The notes under the pieces: generated by a model
The model's input: the letters and a program-made list of their open reading frames with translations, nothing else
Databases searched by the model: none
Told to the model about the DNA's origin: nothing
Position numbers and translations under genes: made by a program
Part shown: positions 7,917 to 18,414 of the stretch, piece by piece
How the letters are laid out: each line of letters opens with the position of its first letter
Numbering within the stretch: the first letter of the stretch is position 1
NCBI GenBank assembly: GCA_029959285.1
Contig: JASCOE010000006.1
Location: 238,565-302,564 of the forward strand
Direction of reading: 5' to 3'
DNA length: 64,000 nucleotides
Source of the DNA: Flavobacteriaceae bacterium PS02337
Lineage (GTDB): Bacteria > Bacteroidota > Bacteroidia > Flavobacteriales > Flavobacteriaceae

Positions 7917-9272
7917 CTAATTAATCAAACCTTTTACTTCGTCAAAATTTAAACCTCCGTAATTTCCTGAACTCATTAATAAAAGTGCAGAATTTTCTAA
8001 ATTTAAGTTGAATAAATATTCTTTAAATTCAGCAGGATTGGTATAAATAATTAAATCTTTTCTGTTGAATGAAGTTGCAATTTGCTCATAAGTTACTTCT
8101 TCCAATTGCTTGATTTTTACCGCATCTGGCGAATAAAAAACAACAGCAACATCTGCATATTCTAAAGCGCCTTCGTATTCTTTTAAAAATTCAGCATTCA
8201 AACTGCTATAAGTATGTAGTTCTAAACAAGCCACTAAAGTTCTGTTCGGATATTGTTCTTTTACCGCTTTTGTCGTTGCAGCCACTTTACTTGGCGAATG
8301 CGCAAAATCTTTGTACGCTACTTTTCCTTTTCCTTCAGCAATTTTTTCTAAACGTTTAGAAGCGCCTTTAAAACTTGCAATTGCTTCGTAGAAATCTGCT
8401 TCATCAACGCCCATATTTTGGCAAATCCATTTTGCACCAGCAAGATTATTTAAATTGTGAGCTCCAAAAACCTCAATTGGCATATCGCCTTCTGGAGTTT
8501 TTAAAAGTGTTACACCGTCACTTACAGAATATTCTGGAGTCGAGTAAGCAATTTTTCTAATCGGATTTGTTGCCGCTTCAGAAACGCGTTTTACTTCTGG
8601 ATCATTTTCGTTGTAAACTAAAATTCCGCCGTTTGTAATTTTTTGAATGAAAATCTCAAATTGCTCTACATAATTTTCATACGTTGGAAAAACATTAATA
8701 TGATCCCACGCAATTCCAGAAATTAAGGCAATATTTGGTTGATATAAGTGAAATTTGGGACGTCTGTCAATTGGAGAAGATAAATATTCATCGCCTTCTA
8801 AAACCATAAAATCGTTTTCTTCAGTCAAATGCACCATCGTGTCAAAACCTTCTAATTGTGCACCAACCATATAATCAACCGCAATATTATGATAATGCAT
8901 TACATGAAGAATCATCGAAGTAATGGTTGTTTTTCCGTGCGAACCGCCAATTACGACACGCGTTTTATTTTTAGATTGTTCGTATAAAAATTCAGGATAC
9001 GAATAGATTTTCAAACCTAATTCCTGCGCTTTTAACAATTCAGGATTATCCGCTTTTGCGTGCATTCCTAAAATGATTGCATCAATATCTGAAGTAATTT
9101 TTTCTGGAAACCAACCCATTTCTGCAGGAAGAATTCCTTTTTTTTCTAATCTTGATTTTGAAGGTTCAAAAATAGCATCGTCACTTCCTGTAACTTGATA
9201 TCCTTTATTATGTAATGCTAATGCCAGATTGTGCATAGCGCTTCCGCCAATTGCGATGAAATGTGTCTTCAT
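7917..9272 (-). CDS. mpl: UDP-N-acetylmuramate:L-alanyl-gamma-D-glutamyl-meso-DAP ligase
   Basis: This 451-residue Mur ligase opens with IAIGGSAMHNLALAL (Mpl-type; MurC has GIGGxGMSG-like) and has the ATP loop GGSHGKTTITSM, a central LEGDEYLSS, and the Mur C-terminal motif DFAHSPSKVAATTKA. Mpl reattaches the recycled tripeptide L-Ala-gamma-D-Glu-meso-DAP to UDP-MurNAc in peptidoglycan recycling. MurC is the main alternative, but the SAMHNLA loop and the single-gene context away from the dcw cluster favour Mpl. The gene stands alone. Confidence 0.88.
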   Translation of the reverse strand: MKTHFIAIGGSAMHNLALALHNKGYQVTGSDDAIFEPSKSRLEKKGILPAEMGWFPEKITSDIDAIILGMHAKADNPELLKAQELGLKIYSYPEFLYEQSKNKTRVVIGGSHGKTTITSMILHVMHYHNIAVDYMVGAQLEGFDTMVHLTEENDFMVLEGDEYLSSPIDRRPKFHLYQPNIALISGIAWDHINVFPTYENYVEQFEIFIQKITNGGILVYNENDPEVKRVSEAATNPIRKIAYSTPEYSVSDGVTLLKTPEGDMPIEVFGAHNLNNLAGAKWICQNMGVDEADFYEAIASFKGASKRLEKIAEGKGKVAYKDFAHSPSKVAATTKAVKEQYPNRTLVACLELHTYSSLNAEFLKEYEGALEYADVAVVFYSPDAVKIKQLEEVTYEQIATSFNRKDLIIYTNPAEFKEYLFNLNLENSALLLMSSGNYGGLNFDEVKGLIN

Positions 9273-9301
9273 TGAATACGTTGAATCATTTAGATGTTGA
9301 A

Positions 9302-9321
9302 TCGTTTATTCGATTAAACGA
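9302..9321. repeat. Small dyad in the mpl/A2M divergent spacer
   Basis: TCGTTTA-N6-TAAACGA is a perfect 7-bp dyad inside a larger imperfect repeat of TTGAATCGTT/CAACGATTAA. It lies 30 bp before the mpl start in the 224-bp divergent region and could be an operator or a degenerate intergenic repeat. The remainder is AT-rich with no clear TAnnTTTG. Confidence 0.35.
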
Positions 9322-9496
9322 ATACACAATTCAACGATTAAACCGGTTAATTATTTTTCAAAAATAAGGAAATATAACATGCTCTATTTGGTTTTGAAAA
9401 TAAATTATTAATTTGTACGAAAATTATTTTTAAAAATATTTTTAAATCTTTCCAACCTTTTTCAAAATTTGATTCTCTATAGATTAAAACTCTCTT

Positions 9497-12400
9497 ATGA
9501 AAAATATAGTATTTGTATTCTTATTGATTTCTTCTGTAATTTTTGGTCAAAAAAATGACAAAAAGTGGGACGCTGTTATTGCTTTTGAAAATGAAGCCCG
9601 CGTAAAGTCTGCAAATGAAATAGTCGATAAAATTTACAAAAAAGCAGTAAGTCAAAAAGACGAAGTTCAAATGATAAAATGCTTTTTTTATCAATCTAAA
9701 TATCTACAGGTTGTTGATGAAAATGCACGAATTAAAATTCTAAATAATCTTAATAGAGATCGTAGCCGCATTTCTGTACCTTCAAAAACAATTTTGGACT
9801 TGGTTTATGCAAAATGTTTGGTTGATTTTTTTGAAAAAGAACCTAATTTCTCTTATTTCAGAGATAATGATAATAATATATTTCAGGATAATAATTTTTT
9901 GACATGGAGTGATGATTATTTAAAGAAACAAATTGATAGCTCCTACACCAATTCATTAAAAAATGAAGCCATTTTAAAACAGACTCCTTTAAACAATTAT
10001 GAAAAAATATTTGATTATGCAATCCTTAATGAATTTAAGAATAAATCGCTCTATGATTATATTTTAACTGAAAACATCGATTATCGATCTTCAAAAATTA
10101 ATGAGTGGGAAATCTCAAAAAGTGATTATTCATCGTATCGAAAAGATCTTTTATCAAGTTCAACCGATTTTATAAAATTAAACCTTGACTTTGTAAAAAA
10201 TGAAAAGTTAAAAGACGTTTTATTTTTATATCAAAAACAAGAAACAAATAATCCGACCGAAAATAATCAATTCAAAAGAATACTGTTTTGTAAAAAACAT
10301 ATGATTTACGCCGACGAAGATTATATTTCTTTTTTAAATAATTTTCAAAAAACAATCAGCAATACAGAGTTAATTGAAAAAATTCAGCTAGAGAAAGCAT
10401 CGATTTATTATCAGCTTTCATCCAAAAAACTTCATCCAGATTATAGAGTTAAAGCTGCTGAAATTCTTGATAGCATATTAAATTCTAAAATTCATTCTAA
10501 CTCCTATAAACTTGCTTTGCAACAAAAATCGCTACTAGAATCTAAATACCTTTCCATTAAACTTCAGGAAAACAATTATGAAGGCGAGAACAAAAGAGCT
10601 GCCATCTTTTACAATAACATTACCAAATTAAAAATTTCCTTTTTTAAGATTAATCAAAAAGAATTTTCAGATTTAAAAGCTGTACATTATAATGCTGATA
10701 TTCGCTCACATCACATTCTTGAAAATCGAAAACCAATTGTCACACAAGATTATTCCCTTCCAATAAAAAAAGATTATTTTGAACATACTACAGAAATACT
10801 ATTTCCTCAACTTAAAAAAGGAACTTATGTTGTTTATTTTGAAAGTGATCCTAACATCAAAAAAGCAAAAACGTTTTCTTTTGATTTCATTACTATAACC
10901 GACATTGCCGTATCTAGCAGAAAAGATGGTTTACAAAACCTTTTTCAGGTAGTAAATAGAAAGTCTGGAATGCCTTTGGAGAATGTGACGATCAAACTGC
11001 AAAATCAAACTGTCACTACAGATAAAAATGGTAAAGCCTATTTAGAAGGTATAGCAACTGACTATTATAGCCAAGAGCCAATTGAATTTTATACCTTAAA
11101 CGACACGCTTTCAATTAGCAAAAGAGTTTTAAATAATGTTCATGGCTACTACAATCAAGAAGAAAAAAAAAGAGGAGCAGTACAATTTTATTTAGACAGA
11201 GCTATTTATAGACCAGGCCAAACGGTTTATTTTAAAGGAATTGCCATTCAAAAAGATAAGGATATAACTTCTATTGTTGCAAATACTATTTTTAAAATCG
11301 TTATCCAAGATTCCAATTACAAAAAAATTAAAGAATTTGACGTAATTACAAACGAATTTGGCTCTTTTTCTGGCGATTACGTTTTGCCTAAAAATGGACA
11401 AACGGGAAGTTATATCATAAGAGTTGTTCCGCCAAACGATCATGAATATGGCTTTAATTACAATATAAAAAAGCCCGAAAATGCTTTTTGGGATAATGTA
11501 GATTTTCGATATGCGCGAACTAATTTTCAAGTTGAAGAATACAAACGTCCAAAATTTGATGTTACTTTTAATAAAATCCAAAAAACATATCAAATTGATG
11601 ATGAAGTTAATCTGATTGGTAGTGCAAATGCATTTGCCGGAAGTTCAATTTCTAATGCAAAAGTAAAATACAAAATTGATCGCAAACCTTTTATTTTTGA
11701 ACATGGAAACTATTATTACAAAAATGTAAAAATTGAAACTATTGCAGAAAGCGAAACGCAAACTGATGCAAACGGAAGATTTCAAATAGATTTCATCGCA
11801 AAGGCTCATCCAGATTTTTCAAAAAAAAACCTCCCTATTTTTGAATATCAAGTTACCGCTACCGTAACAGACATAAACGGAGAAACTCGCACTGCAACTC
11901 ATTCAATAAAAATAGGCTATCAAAACTTGGTTCTAAATGCTGTCTTGCCTCAGAAAATAGAAACTAAGAATAAAAACGAAATTACTATCTCTAGCACAGA
12001 TTTAAACAGTCAATTTACTGCTGTCAATGCAGATCTTAAAATATATTTTGACAGTCCACTTTCGGATAAAATTAAAAACAGAATATTTGACCAGCCCGAA
12101 GTAGAGATGATTTCAAAACAAGAATTTGAAAAATTATTTCCTTACGAAAAAAATGAAGACCTAAAAAAAGATGAGCTTGGAACACTTGTTTACAGTAAAA
12201 AAATCAATACTGAAAAAGACAAAATAATAGCTTTAGATTTTATTTCAAACTTTACATCTGGAAATTATAGTGTTGTTTTGACAGCAAAAGACGATCTTCA
12301 AAATACTATTGAAAGCAAAGCTAATTTTTTGCTTTTGCAGAGTAAAGACAAGTTTAATCCTTCGCAACTTTTTACATTAAAACAAATAAATGAAAACCCT

Positions 12401-15400
12401 AGAAAAGATGGATTTGTTTTAATAAAACTGACTTCTGTTGTATCGAATGTTTTTGTAAGTGTTTATGGCAGCTACAAAAGTAAAGCCTATTATGAAGATA
12501 ATTTTCAAATTCAAAACAATGAAAGTTTTATTAAAGTTCCAGTAAAAGAAGATTTTGAAAACATCATGAATGTCAGCTTCGAAAGTGTTTTTGAAAACTC
12601 TAGATACAGTTTCGCAACAGATGTCACTTTAGAAACACACGAAAAAAAGCTAGAAATAGATGTTGAAACCTTTAGAAATAAGATTGATCCTGGAAAAAAT
12701 GAAAAATGGTCTTTCAAATTAAAAGGGCTCAACACAAAAAAAGATGCCGAAGTTTTAGCTTCAATGTATGATAGTTCGCTAGACATTTTTTACAAAGGTA
12801 AATGGTCTTTATTAAATTTTTATAAAACAGAATTCAACAACGGAACTTATAAAACCGATATTGGATCCAATTTCACATCTAATACTTTACAAAATCTGAA
12901 TCCTACTTATATTCCTCTTGAATTAAGTAATGAAGATGAAATTAAACTAATGTGGTTCGGTTTTAATTTTTTCGATTCATTTACCGAATATCAGCAACGA
13001 GAATATCAAAAACAATTAAATAAAAAACAAAGAAAACCTTCTAATACTAAACTGATATTTGGCATCATTACAAACGAAGCCAATTTACCAATTGAAAAGG
13101 CATCAGTTCAAATCAAAGGAACACAAAGAGCAATAATTTCAGAAACAGATGGTTATTATGAGATAGAAACTGGGGCAAATGAAGAGCTTATTTTTAGCGC
13201 AATCGGATATCTAAACCAGACAATTATTCCATCAAACAAAAACATAAACATCAAATTAATTGCAGATTCGCAAGAATTCAACAAAGTTGGTTTGGTAAAT
13301 TATACAACTTTAAAATCTAAAAAAGTTATCTATTATGGAAGAGAAGTGATACAAGAAGACAATACGGTTTACAATACTGCAGGAACTGAAGCAGCATTGT
13401 CGCTTGAAGAAGTAAAAACATACAAAATTAAAGGCTATACTTCAGAAAAAGGGTTAGAGCCGCTATATATTCTTGATGGAAAAATCATCAGTGATAGTAT
13501 TTATAAAAATTTAAACCCAAATGATCTCATTGATATTTCAGTTTTAAAAGATAGAAATATGATGGCTCAATATGGAGAAAAAGCTGTCAATGGAGTAATT
13601 TTTTTAACAACAAAAAAATCTCTTGAAGCTTTGAATGAGATAAAAACCCGAAAAAATCTTTCAGAAACTGCTTTCTTTTTACCTACTTTAAGAACCGATT
13701 CTAAAGGAAAAGTAAGTTTTAATTTTACTTCGCCCGAAGCTTTAACCGCTTGGAAATTTCGTTTGCTGGCACATAATAAAGATGCTCTTTCTACTTATTT
13801 AGAAAAAACTGTCGTGACTCAAAAAGAATTAATGGTGATGCCAAATTTTCCAAGATTCTTTAGAGAAAAAGACACGATTGTAATTAGCGCTAAAATCTCA
13901 AATGTTACCGCTGAAGCGAAAACTGGAATCGCAAGTTTGCAGTTCTTTGATGCCGTAACCATGCAGCCAATTGATGCAAAAATGCTAAATACGAAAAACA
14001 TTAAAAACTTTACAATCTCAGCTTACGGAAATACAACAGCAAATTGGACGATTACAATTCCTGAAGGTTTACAAGGTGTACAATATCGAATTGTCGCAAA
14101 AGCTGGGAATTTTTCAGATGGAGAAGAAAATATTCTTCCCGTTTTAACGAATAATATGTTGGTTACAGAAAGTATTCCGATTTGGGTTAGTGAAAATTCT
14201 ACAAAAGAATATACTTTCGAAAACTTAAAAAATAATAATTCAACAACATTAAAAAATCATCAGTTTACTTTAGAATATACTTCAAACCCAACTTGGCTTG
14301 CGATTCAATCTCTTCCATATTTAATGGAATACGAACACGAATGCGCGGAACAGACTTTTGCACGTTATTATGCAAATACTTTAGCGACAGAAATCATTTC
14401 GAGTAATCCGAAGATTGCGGCTGTTTTTGAAGATTGGAGAAAAAACGAAAAATCAACTTCTAAACTAGAAGAAAACGAAGAATTAAAATCGCTCATTTTA
14501 GCTGAAACTCCTTGGCTAAATGATGCACAAAATGATGATGAAAAGAAAAAAAATCTAGCTCTTTTGTTTGATTTAGAAAAAATGAAAACTTCTCAAGAAG
14601 CGACTTTCGAAAAATTAAAACAAAAACAAAAATCATCTGGCGGATTTTCTTGGTTTGACGGCGGTTTTGAAAGTGAATATATTACAAGACATATTTTGGC
14701 TGGTTTAGGACATTTAGAAAAATTAAGTAAAAAAAATACAGCCAATATAAATGAAATTACAAAAACTGGAATTCCGTTTTTAGACAATAAATTTTTAGAT
14801 TATTACCGAACAACAACTAAAAACCTAAAAGCAAACGAAAAACTAATCTGGATCAATCCTTATTCAGATCTTCATTATTTGTATACAAGAAGTTTTTATT
14901 TAGAAAAATATCCGCTTTCTGATACACTTAAAAAAGCAACAAAATTATATCTTGAAACGGCTAAAAAAGATTGGCTGAATTATTCTCTTTATGAAAAAGG
15001 ATTAGCCGCTTTGACTTTAAATCGTTTTGGAGAAAAGGAAAGCGCTAAAAAAATTATCGAAAGTTTAAAAGAAACAGCATCAAACAATGAAGATTGGGGA
15101 ATGTATTGGATTTCGAACAAAGCGGGCTGGTATTGGTATCAGGCACCTATAGAAACTCAGGCGTTGTTGATCGAGGCTTTCGCCGAAATAAATAATGATA
15201 AAAAATCTGTTGACGAGATGAAAGTCTGGTTATTGAAAAACAAACAAACCAAAAATTGGCCAACAACCAAATCTACAACCGAAGCAATTTACGCCTTATT
15301 AATGCAAGGAAGCGATTGGCTTTCTGTAAAAGATAACACGATTATAAAATTGGAAGATGAAAAAATCTTAACCAAAAAAATAGCCGAAAATGAAAAAGAA

Positions 15401-15979
15401 GCTGGAACGGGTTACATCAAACTCAACTGGAAAGCCGAAGAAGTAAAGAAAGAAATGGCAACTATCAAAATTCAAAATAAATCTAATGTTCCTGCTTTTG
15501 GCGGTGTTTATTGGCAATATTTTGAAGACTTAGATAAAATCAAAAATAATTCTGGTGCTGTTTTATCGGTTTCGAAAGAATTGTATTTAAAGAAAAATAC
15601 TTTAAAAGGCGATGAACTAGAAAAGATAACAGCTTCAAATTCTTTAAAAACTGGTGATTTAGTGACTGTTCGATTAATTATTACTGCGAAAGAAGATACA
15701 GAATATGTTCATTTAAAAGATATGAGAGCTTCTTGTTTTGAACCTATAAATGTGCTTTCAGAATATCAATACAAAGATCGTTTGGGTTATTATATGAGTA
15801 CAAAAGATGCCGCGACACATTTTTTCTTTGATCAAATTAATAAAGGAACTTATGTTCTGGAATATGATATTCGAGTAAACAACAGTGGCGAATTCTCAAA
15901 CGGAATTACAACCATTCAAAGTATGTATGCGCCAGAATTTACAAGTCATACAAAAGGAATTCGAGTAAAAGTTGAATAA
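9497..15979 (+). CDS. Giant alpha-2-macroglobulin family protein with embedded carboxypeptidase-regulatory/TonB-plug-like module
   Basis: A 2160-residue secreted protein. A signal peptide (MKNIVFVFLLISSVIFGQ) has no lipobox, so it is periplasmic or surface rather than a lipoprotein. A helical N-terminal region (about 20-350) precedes macroglobulin domains; MG2 is marked by AIYRPGQTVYFKG (about 568-580). Residues about 1186-1260 form a SusC-type CarboxypepD_reg-like domain (SVQIKGT, ETDGYYEI, FSAIGY). Residues about 1310-1374 resemble a TonB plug (PLYILDGK, LNPNDLIDISVLKDR, GVIFLTTKK). The A2M domain begins about 1392 (AFFLPTLRTDSKGKVSFNF) and the thioester is CAEQ (Cys1616). Bacterial A2Ms are thought to trap attacking proteases; no pbpC-like partner lies beside it. 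Confidence 0.88.
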   Translation: MKNIVFVFLLISSVIFGQKNDKKWDAVIAFENEARVKSANEIVDKIYKKAVSQKDEVQMIKCFFYQSKYLQVVDENARIKILNNLNRDRSRISVPSKTILDLVYAKCLVDFFEKEPNFSYFRDNDNNIFQDNNFLTWSDDYLKKQIDSSYTNSLKNEAILKQTPLNNYEKIFDYAILNEFKNKSLYDYILTENIDYRSSKINEWEISKSDYSSYRKDLLSSSTDFIKLNLDFVKNEKLKDVLFLYQKQETNNPTENNQFKRILFCKKHMIYADEDYISFLNNFQKTISNTELIEKIQLEKASIYYQLSSKKLHPDYRVKAAEILDSILNSKIHSNSYKLALQQKSLLESKYLSIKLQENNYEGENKRAAIFYNNITKLKISFFKINQKEFSDLKAVHYNADIRSHHILENRKPIVTQDYSLPIKKDYFEHTTEILFPQLKKGTYVVYFESDPNIKKAKTFSFDFITITDIAVSSRKDGLQNLFQVVNRKSGMPLENVTIKLQNQTVTTDKNGKAYLEGIATDYYSQEPIEFYTLNDTLSISKRVLNNVHGYYNQEEKKRGAVQFYLDRAIYRPGQTVYFKGIAIQKDKDITSIVANTIFKIVIQDSNYKKIKEFDVITNEFGSFSGDYVLPKNGQTGSYIIRVVPPNDHEYGFNYNIKKPENAFWDNVDFRYARTNFQVEEYKRPKFDVTFNKIQKTYQIDDEVNLIGSANAFAGSSISNAKVKYKIDRKPFIFEHGNYYYKNVKIETIAESETQTDANGRFQIDFIAKAHPDFSKKNLPIFEYQVTATVTDINGETRTATHSIKIGYQNLVLNAVLPQKIETKNKNEITISSTDLNSQFTAVNADLKIYFDSPLSDKIKNRIFDQPEVEMISKQEFEKLFPYEKNEDLKKDELGTLVYSKKINTEKDKIIALDFISNFTSGNYSVVLTAKDDLQNTIESKANFLLLQSKDKFNPSQLFTLKQINENPRKDGFVLIKLTSVVSNVFVSVYGSYKSKAYYEDNFQIQNNESFIKVPVKEDFENIMNVSFESVFENSRYSFATDVTLETHEKKLEIDVETFRNKIDPGKNEKWSFKLKGLNTKKDAEVLASMYDSSLDIFYKGKWSLLNFYKTEFNNGTYKTDIGSNFTSNTLQNLNPTYIPLELSNEDEIKLMWFGFNFFDSFTEYQQREYQKQLNKKQRKPSNTKLIFGIITNEANLPIEKASVQIKGTQRAIISETDGYYEIETGANEELIFSAIGYLNQTIIPSNKNINIKLIADSQEFNKVGLVNYTTLKSKKVIYYGREVIQEDNTVYNTAGTEAALSLEEVKTYKIKGYTSEKGLEPLYILDGKIISDSIYKNLNPNDLIDISVLKDRNMMAQYGEKAVNGVIFLTTKKSLEALNEIKTRKNLSETAFFLPTLRTDSKGKVSFNFTSPEALTAWKFRLLAHNKDALSTYLEKTVVTQKELMVMPNFPRFFREKDTIVISAKISNVTAEAKTGIASLQFFDAVTMQPIDAKMLNTKNIKNFTISAYGNTTANWTITIPEGLQGVQYRIVAKAGNFSDGEENILPVLTNNMLVTESIPIWVSENSTKEYTFENLKNNNSTTLKNHQFTLEYTSNPTWLAIQSLPYLMEYEHECAEQTFARYYANTLATEIISSNPKIAAVFEDWRKNEKSTSKLEENEELKSLILAETPWLNDAQNDDEKKKNLALLFDLEKMKTSQEATFEKLKQKQKSSGGFSWFDGGFESEYITRHILAGLGHLEKLSKKNTANINEITKTGIPFLDNKFLDYYRTTTKNLKANEKLIWINPYSDLHYLYTRSFYLEKYPLSDTLKKATKLYLETAKKDWLNYSLYEKGLAALTLNRFGEKESAKKIIESLKETASNNEDWGMYWISNKAGWYWYQAPIETQALLIEAFAEINNDKKSVDEMKVWLLKNKQTKNWPTTKSTTEAIYALLMQGSDWLSVKDNTIIKLEDEKILTKKIAENEKEAGTGYIKLNWKAEEVKKEMATIKIQNKSNVPAFGGVYWQYFEDLDKIKNNSGAVLSVSKELYLKKNTLKGDELEKITASNSLKTGDLVTVRLIITAKEDTEYVHLKDMRASCFEPINVLSEYQYKDRLGYYMSTKDAATHFFFDQINKGTYVLEYDIRVNNSGEFSNGITTIQSMYAPEFTSHTKGIRVKVE

Positions 15980-16000
15980 GTTTATCCGTTAAGTGAAGTT

Positions 16001-16066
16001 TGTCAGTCTGAGCGAAGTCGAAGACCCGTTCCAATTGGCAAGCCTTCGACTTCGCTCAGGATGACA
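16001..16066. repeat. REP-like inverted repeat (TGTCANTCTGAG family)
   Basis: Imperfect 23-bp arms beginning TGTCAGTCTGAGCGAAG and ending CTTCGCTCAGGATGACA enclose a 20-nt centre. The outer bases (TGTCA-TCTGAG) are shared with the longer repeat at 55624-55726. It lies downstream of the A2M gene, before a separate terminator. Confidence 0.75.
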
Positions 16067-16093
16067 TTCGATTTCAAAATTAAAAAAAACAAA

Positions 16094-16124
16094 AAACCCG
16101 ATAGATCTAAAATCTATCGGGTTT
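16094..16124. terminator. Bidirectional terminator between A2M and S46 peptidase genes
   Basis: A perfect 13-bp stem (AAACCCGATAGAT / ATCTATCGGGTTT) with a 5-nt loop has A-runs on one side and T-rich sequence on the other. It sits between the convergent A2M and DPP genes. Confidence 0.88.
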
Positions 16125-16145
16125 AATTTTATAAAGAAATTGAGA

Positions 16146-18290
16146 TTACTTAGCAATCGTCAATTCATCGATAATATTTTTAGCTCCAGCGTATTTGTCA
16201 ATAATCCAAAGTACATAACGAATATCTACGTTAATCGTTCTTTGCAATTTAGGATCAAAAATGACGTCTCCAGCCATTGCTTCGATGTTTCCATCAAAAG
16301 CAATTCCGATTAATTCTCCTTTTCCGTTAAGAACTGGTGAACCAGAATTTCCTCCTGTAATATCGTTGTCCGTTAAGAAGTTTACTGGCATATATCCTGC
16401 TTTGTCAGCATATTGTCCGAAATCTTTTTTCTTGTTTAATTCTAATAAACGAGCTGGCAAGTCAAATTCTTGATCTCCTGCTTTGTATTTTTTAACCATA
16501 CTTTCCATTGTAGTATAGTTATTGATTTTAGCATCGTTACGAGGATCTGCAGGTAAAGCACGAACTTTTCCGTAAGTCAATCTCAAAGTTGAGTTAGCAT
16601 CTGGATATTGAATCGCATTTAATTTTGATTCTCTTAAACCTTCAACCAATTTGCGGTAAGCAGTTGCAAAACCGTCATCAGCTTTTGCTTGATCTTCAGT
16701 TTTAGAACGGTATTTTGTCAACAAATCATTAGAAATAATATACAACGGATCGTGTACAATTGCCAATGGTTTTGGATCTGCCAAAAATGCTAACACTTTT
16801 TCTTTAGTTGTAAAATAACTTACTTCTGTTGCTTTTGCTACATCAGCAGTAAAATCACCGTTGTTAGCCGTTTTCATTTTTGCAACTTCTGGAGCAAGTC
16901 CGTATTCAGCAGCTTTAGAAGCGTATAAGTTTAATTGCGCTGTTAAAACATCTTTTTCTAATGGAGCGTAAAATTCACCATAAATGCTTTCAACCATTGC
17001 ATTGATTTTAGGAAGCATTTCTGCTTTCTTTGCATCATTTTCTTTGTAGTATGCAATTAATGCATTTCCTAAGTTAGCTGGTCCAGTTGCGTAGCTAGAA
17101 GTACGTAAAAGTTGAGTCAAGTAATTATCGTGACGCGCTTTTAAGTTTGTTTCTCTGTAGTAATCGTTGATTGTCGGAATTACATTCTCGTACTTTTCTT
17201 TGTTTGCAGGTTTAGAAGCCCACTCGTAAAATTTGTCTTCTTGCGCCGCTTTTGTATCAACAGTTCCTGCTTTTGTTAAAGCATCGATCATACCTTGACG
17301 ATTTTTCCAATAGTTTGCTGTAGAAGCATATTTAGAAGCATATTGTAAACGAACGGTATCATCTTTATCCATATACTTTTTCATTTGGTCCATTCCAGTT
17401 TTTGCACCTTCAACCCAAGCAGGATAAGCATATTTAATATTTTGTTCGATTCCGCCAGCAGGCATCCAACGGTTTGTTCTTCCTGGATATCCTAAAATCA
17501 TTGCAAAATCATTTTCTTTTACCCCTTTAATACTAACAGGCAAATAATGTTTTGGTTGCAATGGCACATTGTCTTTAGAATAAGCTGCTGGATTTCCGTC
17601 TTTATCAGCATAAACTCTAAACATAGAGAAATCTCCCGTTTGGCGAGGCCATTCCCAGTTGTCTGTGTCTCCACCAAATTTACCAACACTTTCAGGAGGA
17701 GTTCCAACTAAACGAACGTCTGTGTAATCTTGGTAAACGAAATAGTAATATTCATTTCCTTGAAAGAAAGGACGAACAGAAACGGTATATTTTCCATTTT
17801 CACTGTTTTCTTTTTCGATCAAAGCGATTTCTTGCTGAATGACTTTGTTTCTTTCAGTTTCTGTCATTGTATCATTTACTTTAGACAAAATTCTTTTAGA
17901 AACATCATCCATACGAACGAAGAAACGAACGTATAAAGACTTAGGTTTCATTTCGGCACTTTTCTCTTTAGCCCAAAAACCGTTTTTTAAATAGTTTTGT
18001 TCTGCTGTAGAAAGTTCTGCAATTGCATTGTAACCACAATGGTGATTTGTTAAAACCAATCCGTTTTTAGAAACGATTTCTGCAGTACAACCTCCATTAA
18101 ACTGCACAATTGCATCTTTTAAACTATGGTGGTTAATACTGTAAATTTCTTCGGCTGTCAATTGCAAGCCCATTTTTTCCATATCTCTATGGTTCAATCT
18201 TTCGATAAACATCAAAAACCACATTCCCTCGTCGGCTCTCATAGGAAGAGCGATGAAGCACATGGTCAAGAATAAAATTACTTTTTTCAT
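16146..18290 (-). CDS. S46 family dipeptidyl peptidase (DPP7-like)
   Basis: The start at MKKVIL begins a signal peptide ending near MRADEG; an in-frame Met 14 codons upstream gives a less plausible leader. The 714-residue length fits S46. The catalytic His lies in LVLTNHHCGYNA, the Asp region in GGDTDNWEWPRQTGDF and the Ser in GGNSGSPVLNG. Eighteen residues after the catalytic Ser is Gly (AFDGN); in Porphyromonas that position is Arg673 in DPP11 (acidic P1) and Gly in DPP7 (hydrophobic P1), so this is inferred to be DPP7-type. It releases dipeptides from peptides in the periplasm. A TATATTCG element lies 20 nt upstream. Confidence 0.9.
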   Translation of the reverse strand: MKKVILFLTMCFIALPMRADEGMWFLMFIERLNHRDMEKMGLQLTAEEIYSINHHSLKDAIVQFNGGCTAEIVSKNGLVLTNHHCGYNAIAELSTAEQNYLKNGFWAKEKSAEMKPKSLYVRFFVRMDDVSKRILSKVNDTMTETERNKVIQQEIALIEKENSENGKYTVSVRPFFQGNEYYYFVYQDYTDVRLVGTPPESVGKFGGDTDNWEWPRQTGDFSMFRVYADKDGNPAAYSKDNVPLQPKHYLPVSIKGVKENDFAMILGYPGRTNRWMPAGGIEQNIKYAYPAWVEGAKTGMDQMKKYMDKDDTVRLQYASKYASTANYWKNRQGMIDALTKAGTVDTKAAQEDKFYEWASKPANKEKYENVIPTINDYYRETNLKARHDNYLTQLLRTSSYATGPANLGNALIAYYKENDAKKAEMLPKINAMVESIYGEFYAPLEKDVLTAQLNLYASKAAEYGLAPEVAKMKTANNGDFTADVAKATEVSYFTTKEKVLAFLADPKPLAIVHDPLYIISNDLLTKYRSKTEDQAKADDGFATAYRKLVEGLRESKLNAIQYPDANSTLRLTYGKVRALPADPRNDAKINNYTTMESMVKKYKAGDQEFDLPARLLELNKKKDFGQYADKAGYMPVNFLTDNDITGGNSGSPVLNGKGELIGIAFDGNIEAMAGDVIFDPKLQRTINVDIRYVLWIIDKYAGAKNIIDELTIAK

Positions 18291-18414
18291 GTTATTTTGT
18301 TTAAGTGATGCGAATATAAGCCATTTTAACAATTATTTCATCTTAAACCATCTTAAAATTAAATTTGACATTACGTTTTTAGCCGTTTATTACGAATTTA
18401 ACATTCCAATAACA

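Noticed and set aside
11192-11593. Minus-strand open frame of 133 codons inside the A2M gene
   Set aside because: It is a shadow of the A2M frame; no signal, domain or promoter, and the plus-strand protein is continuous and homologous.
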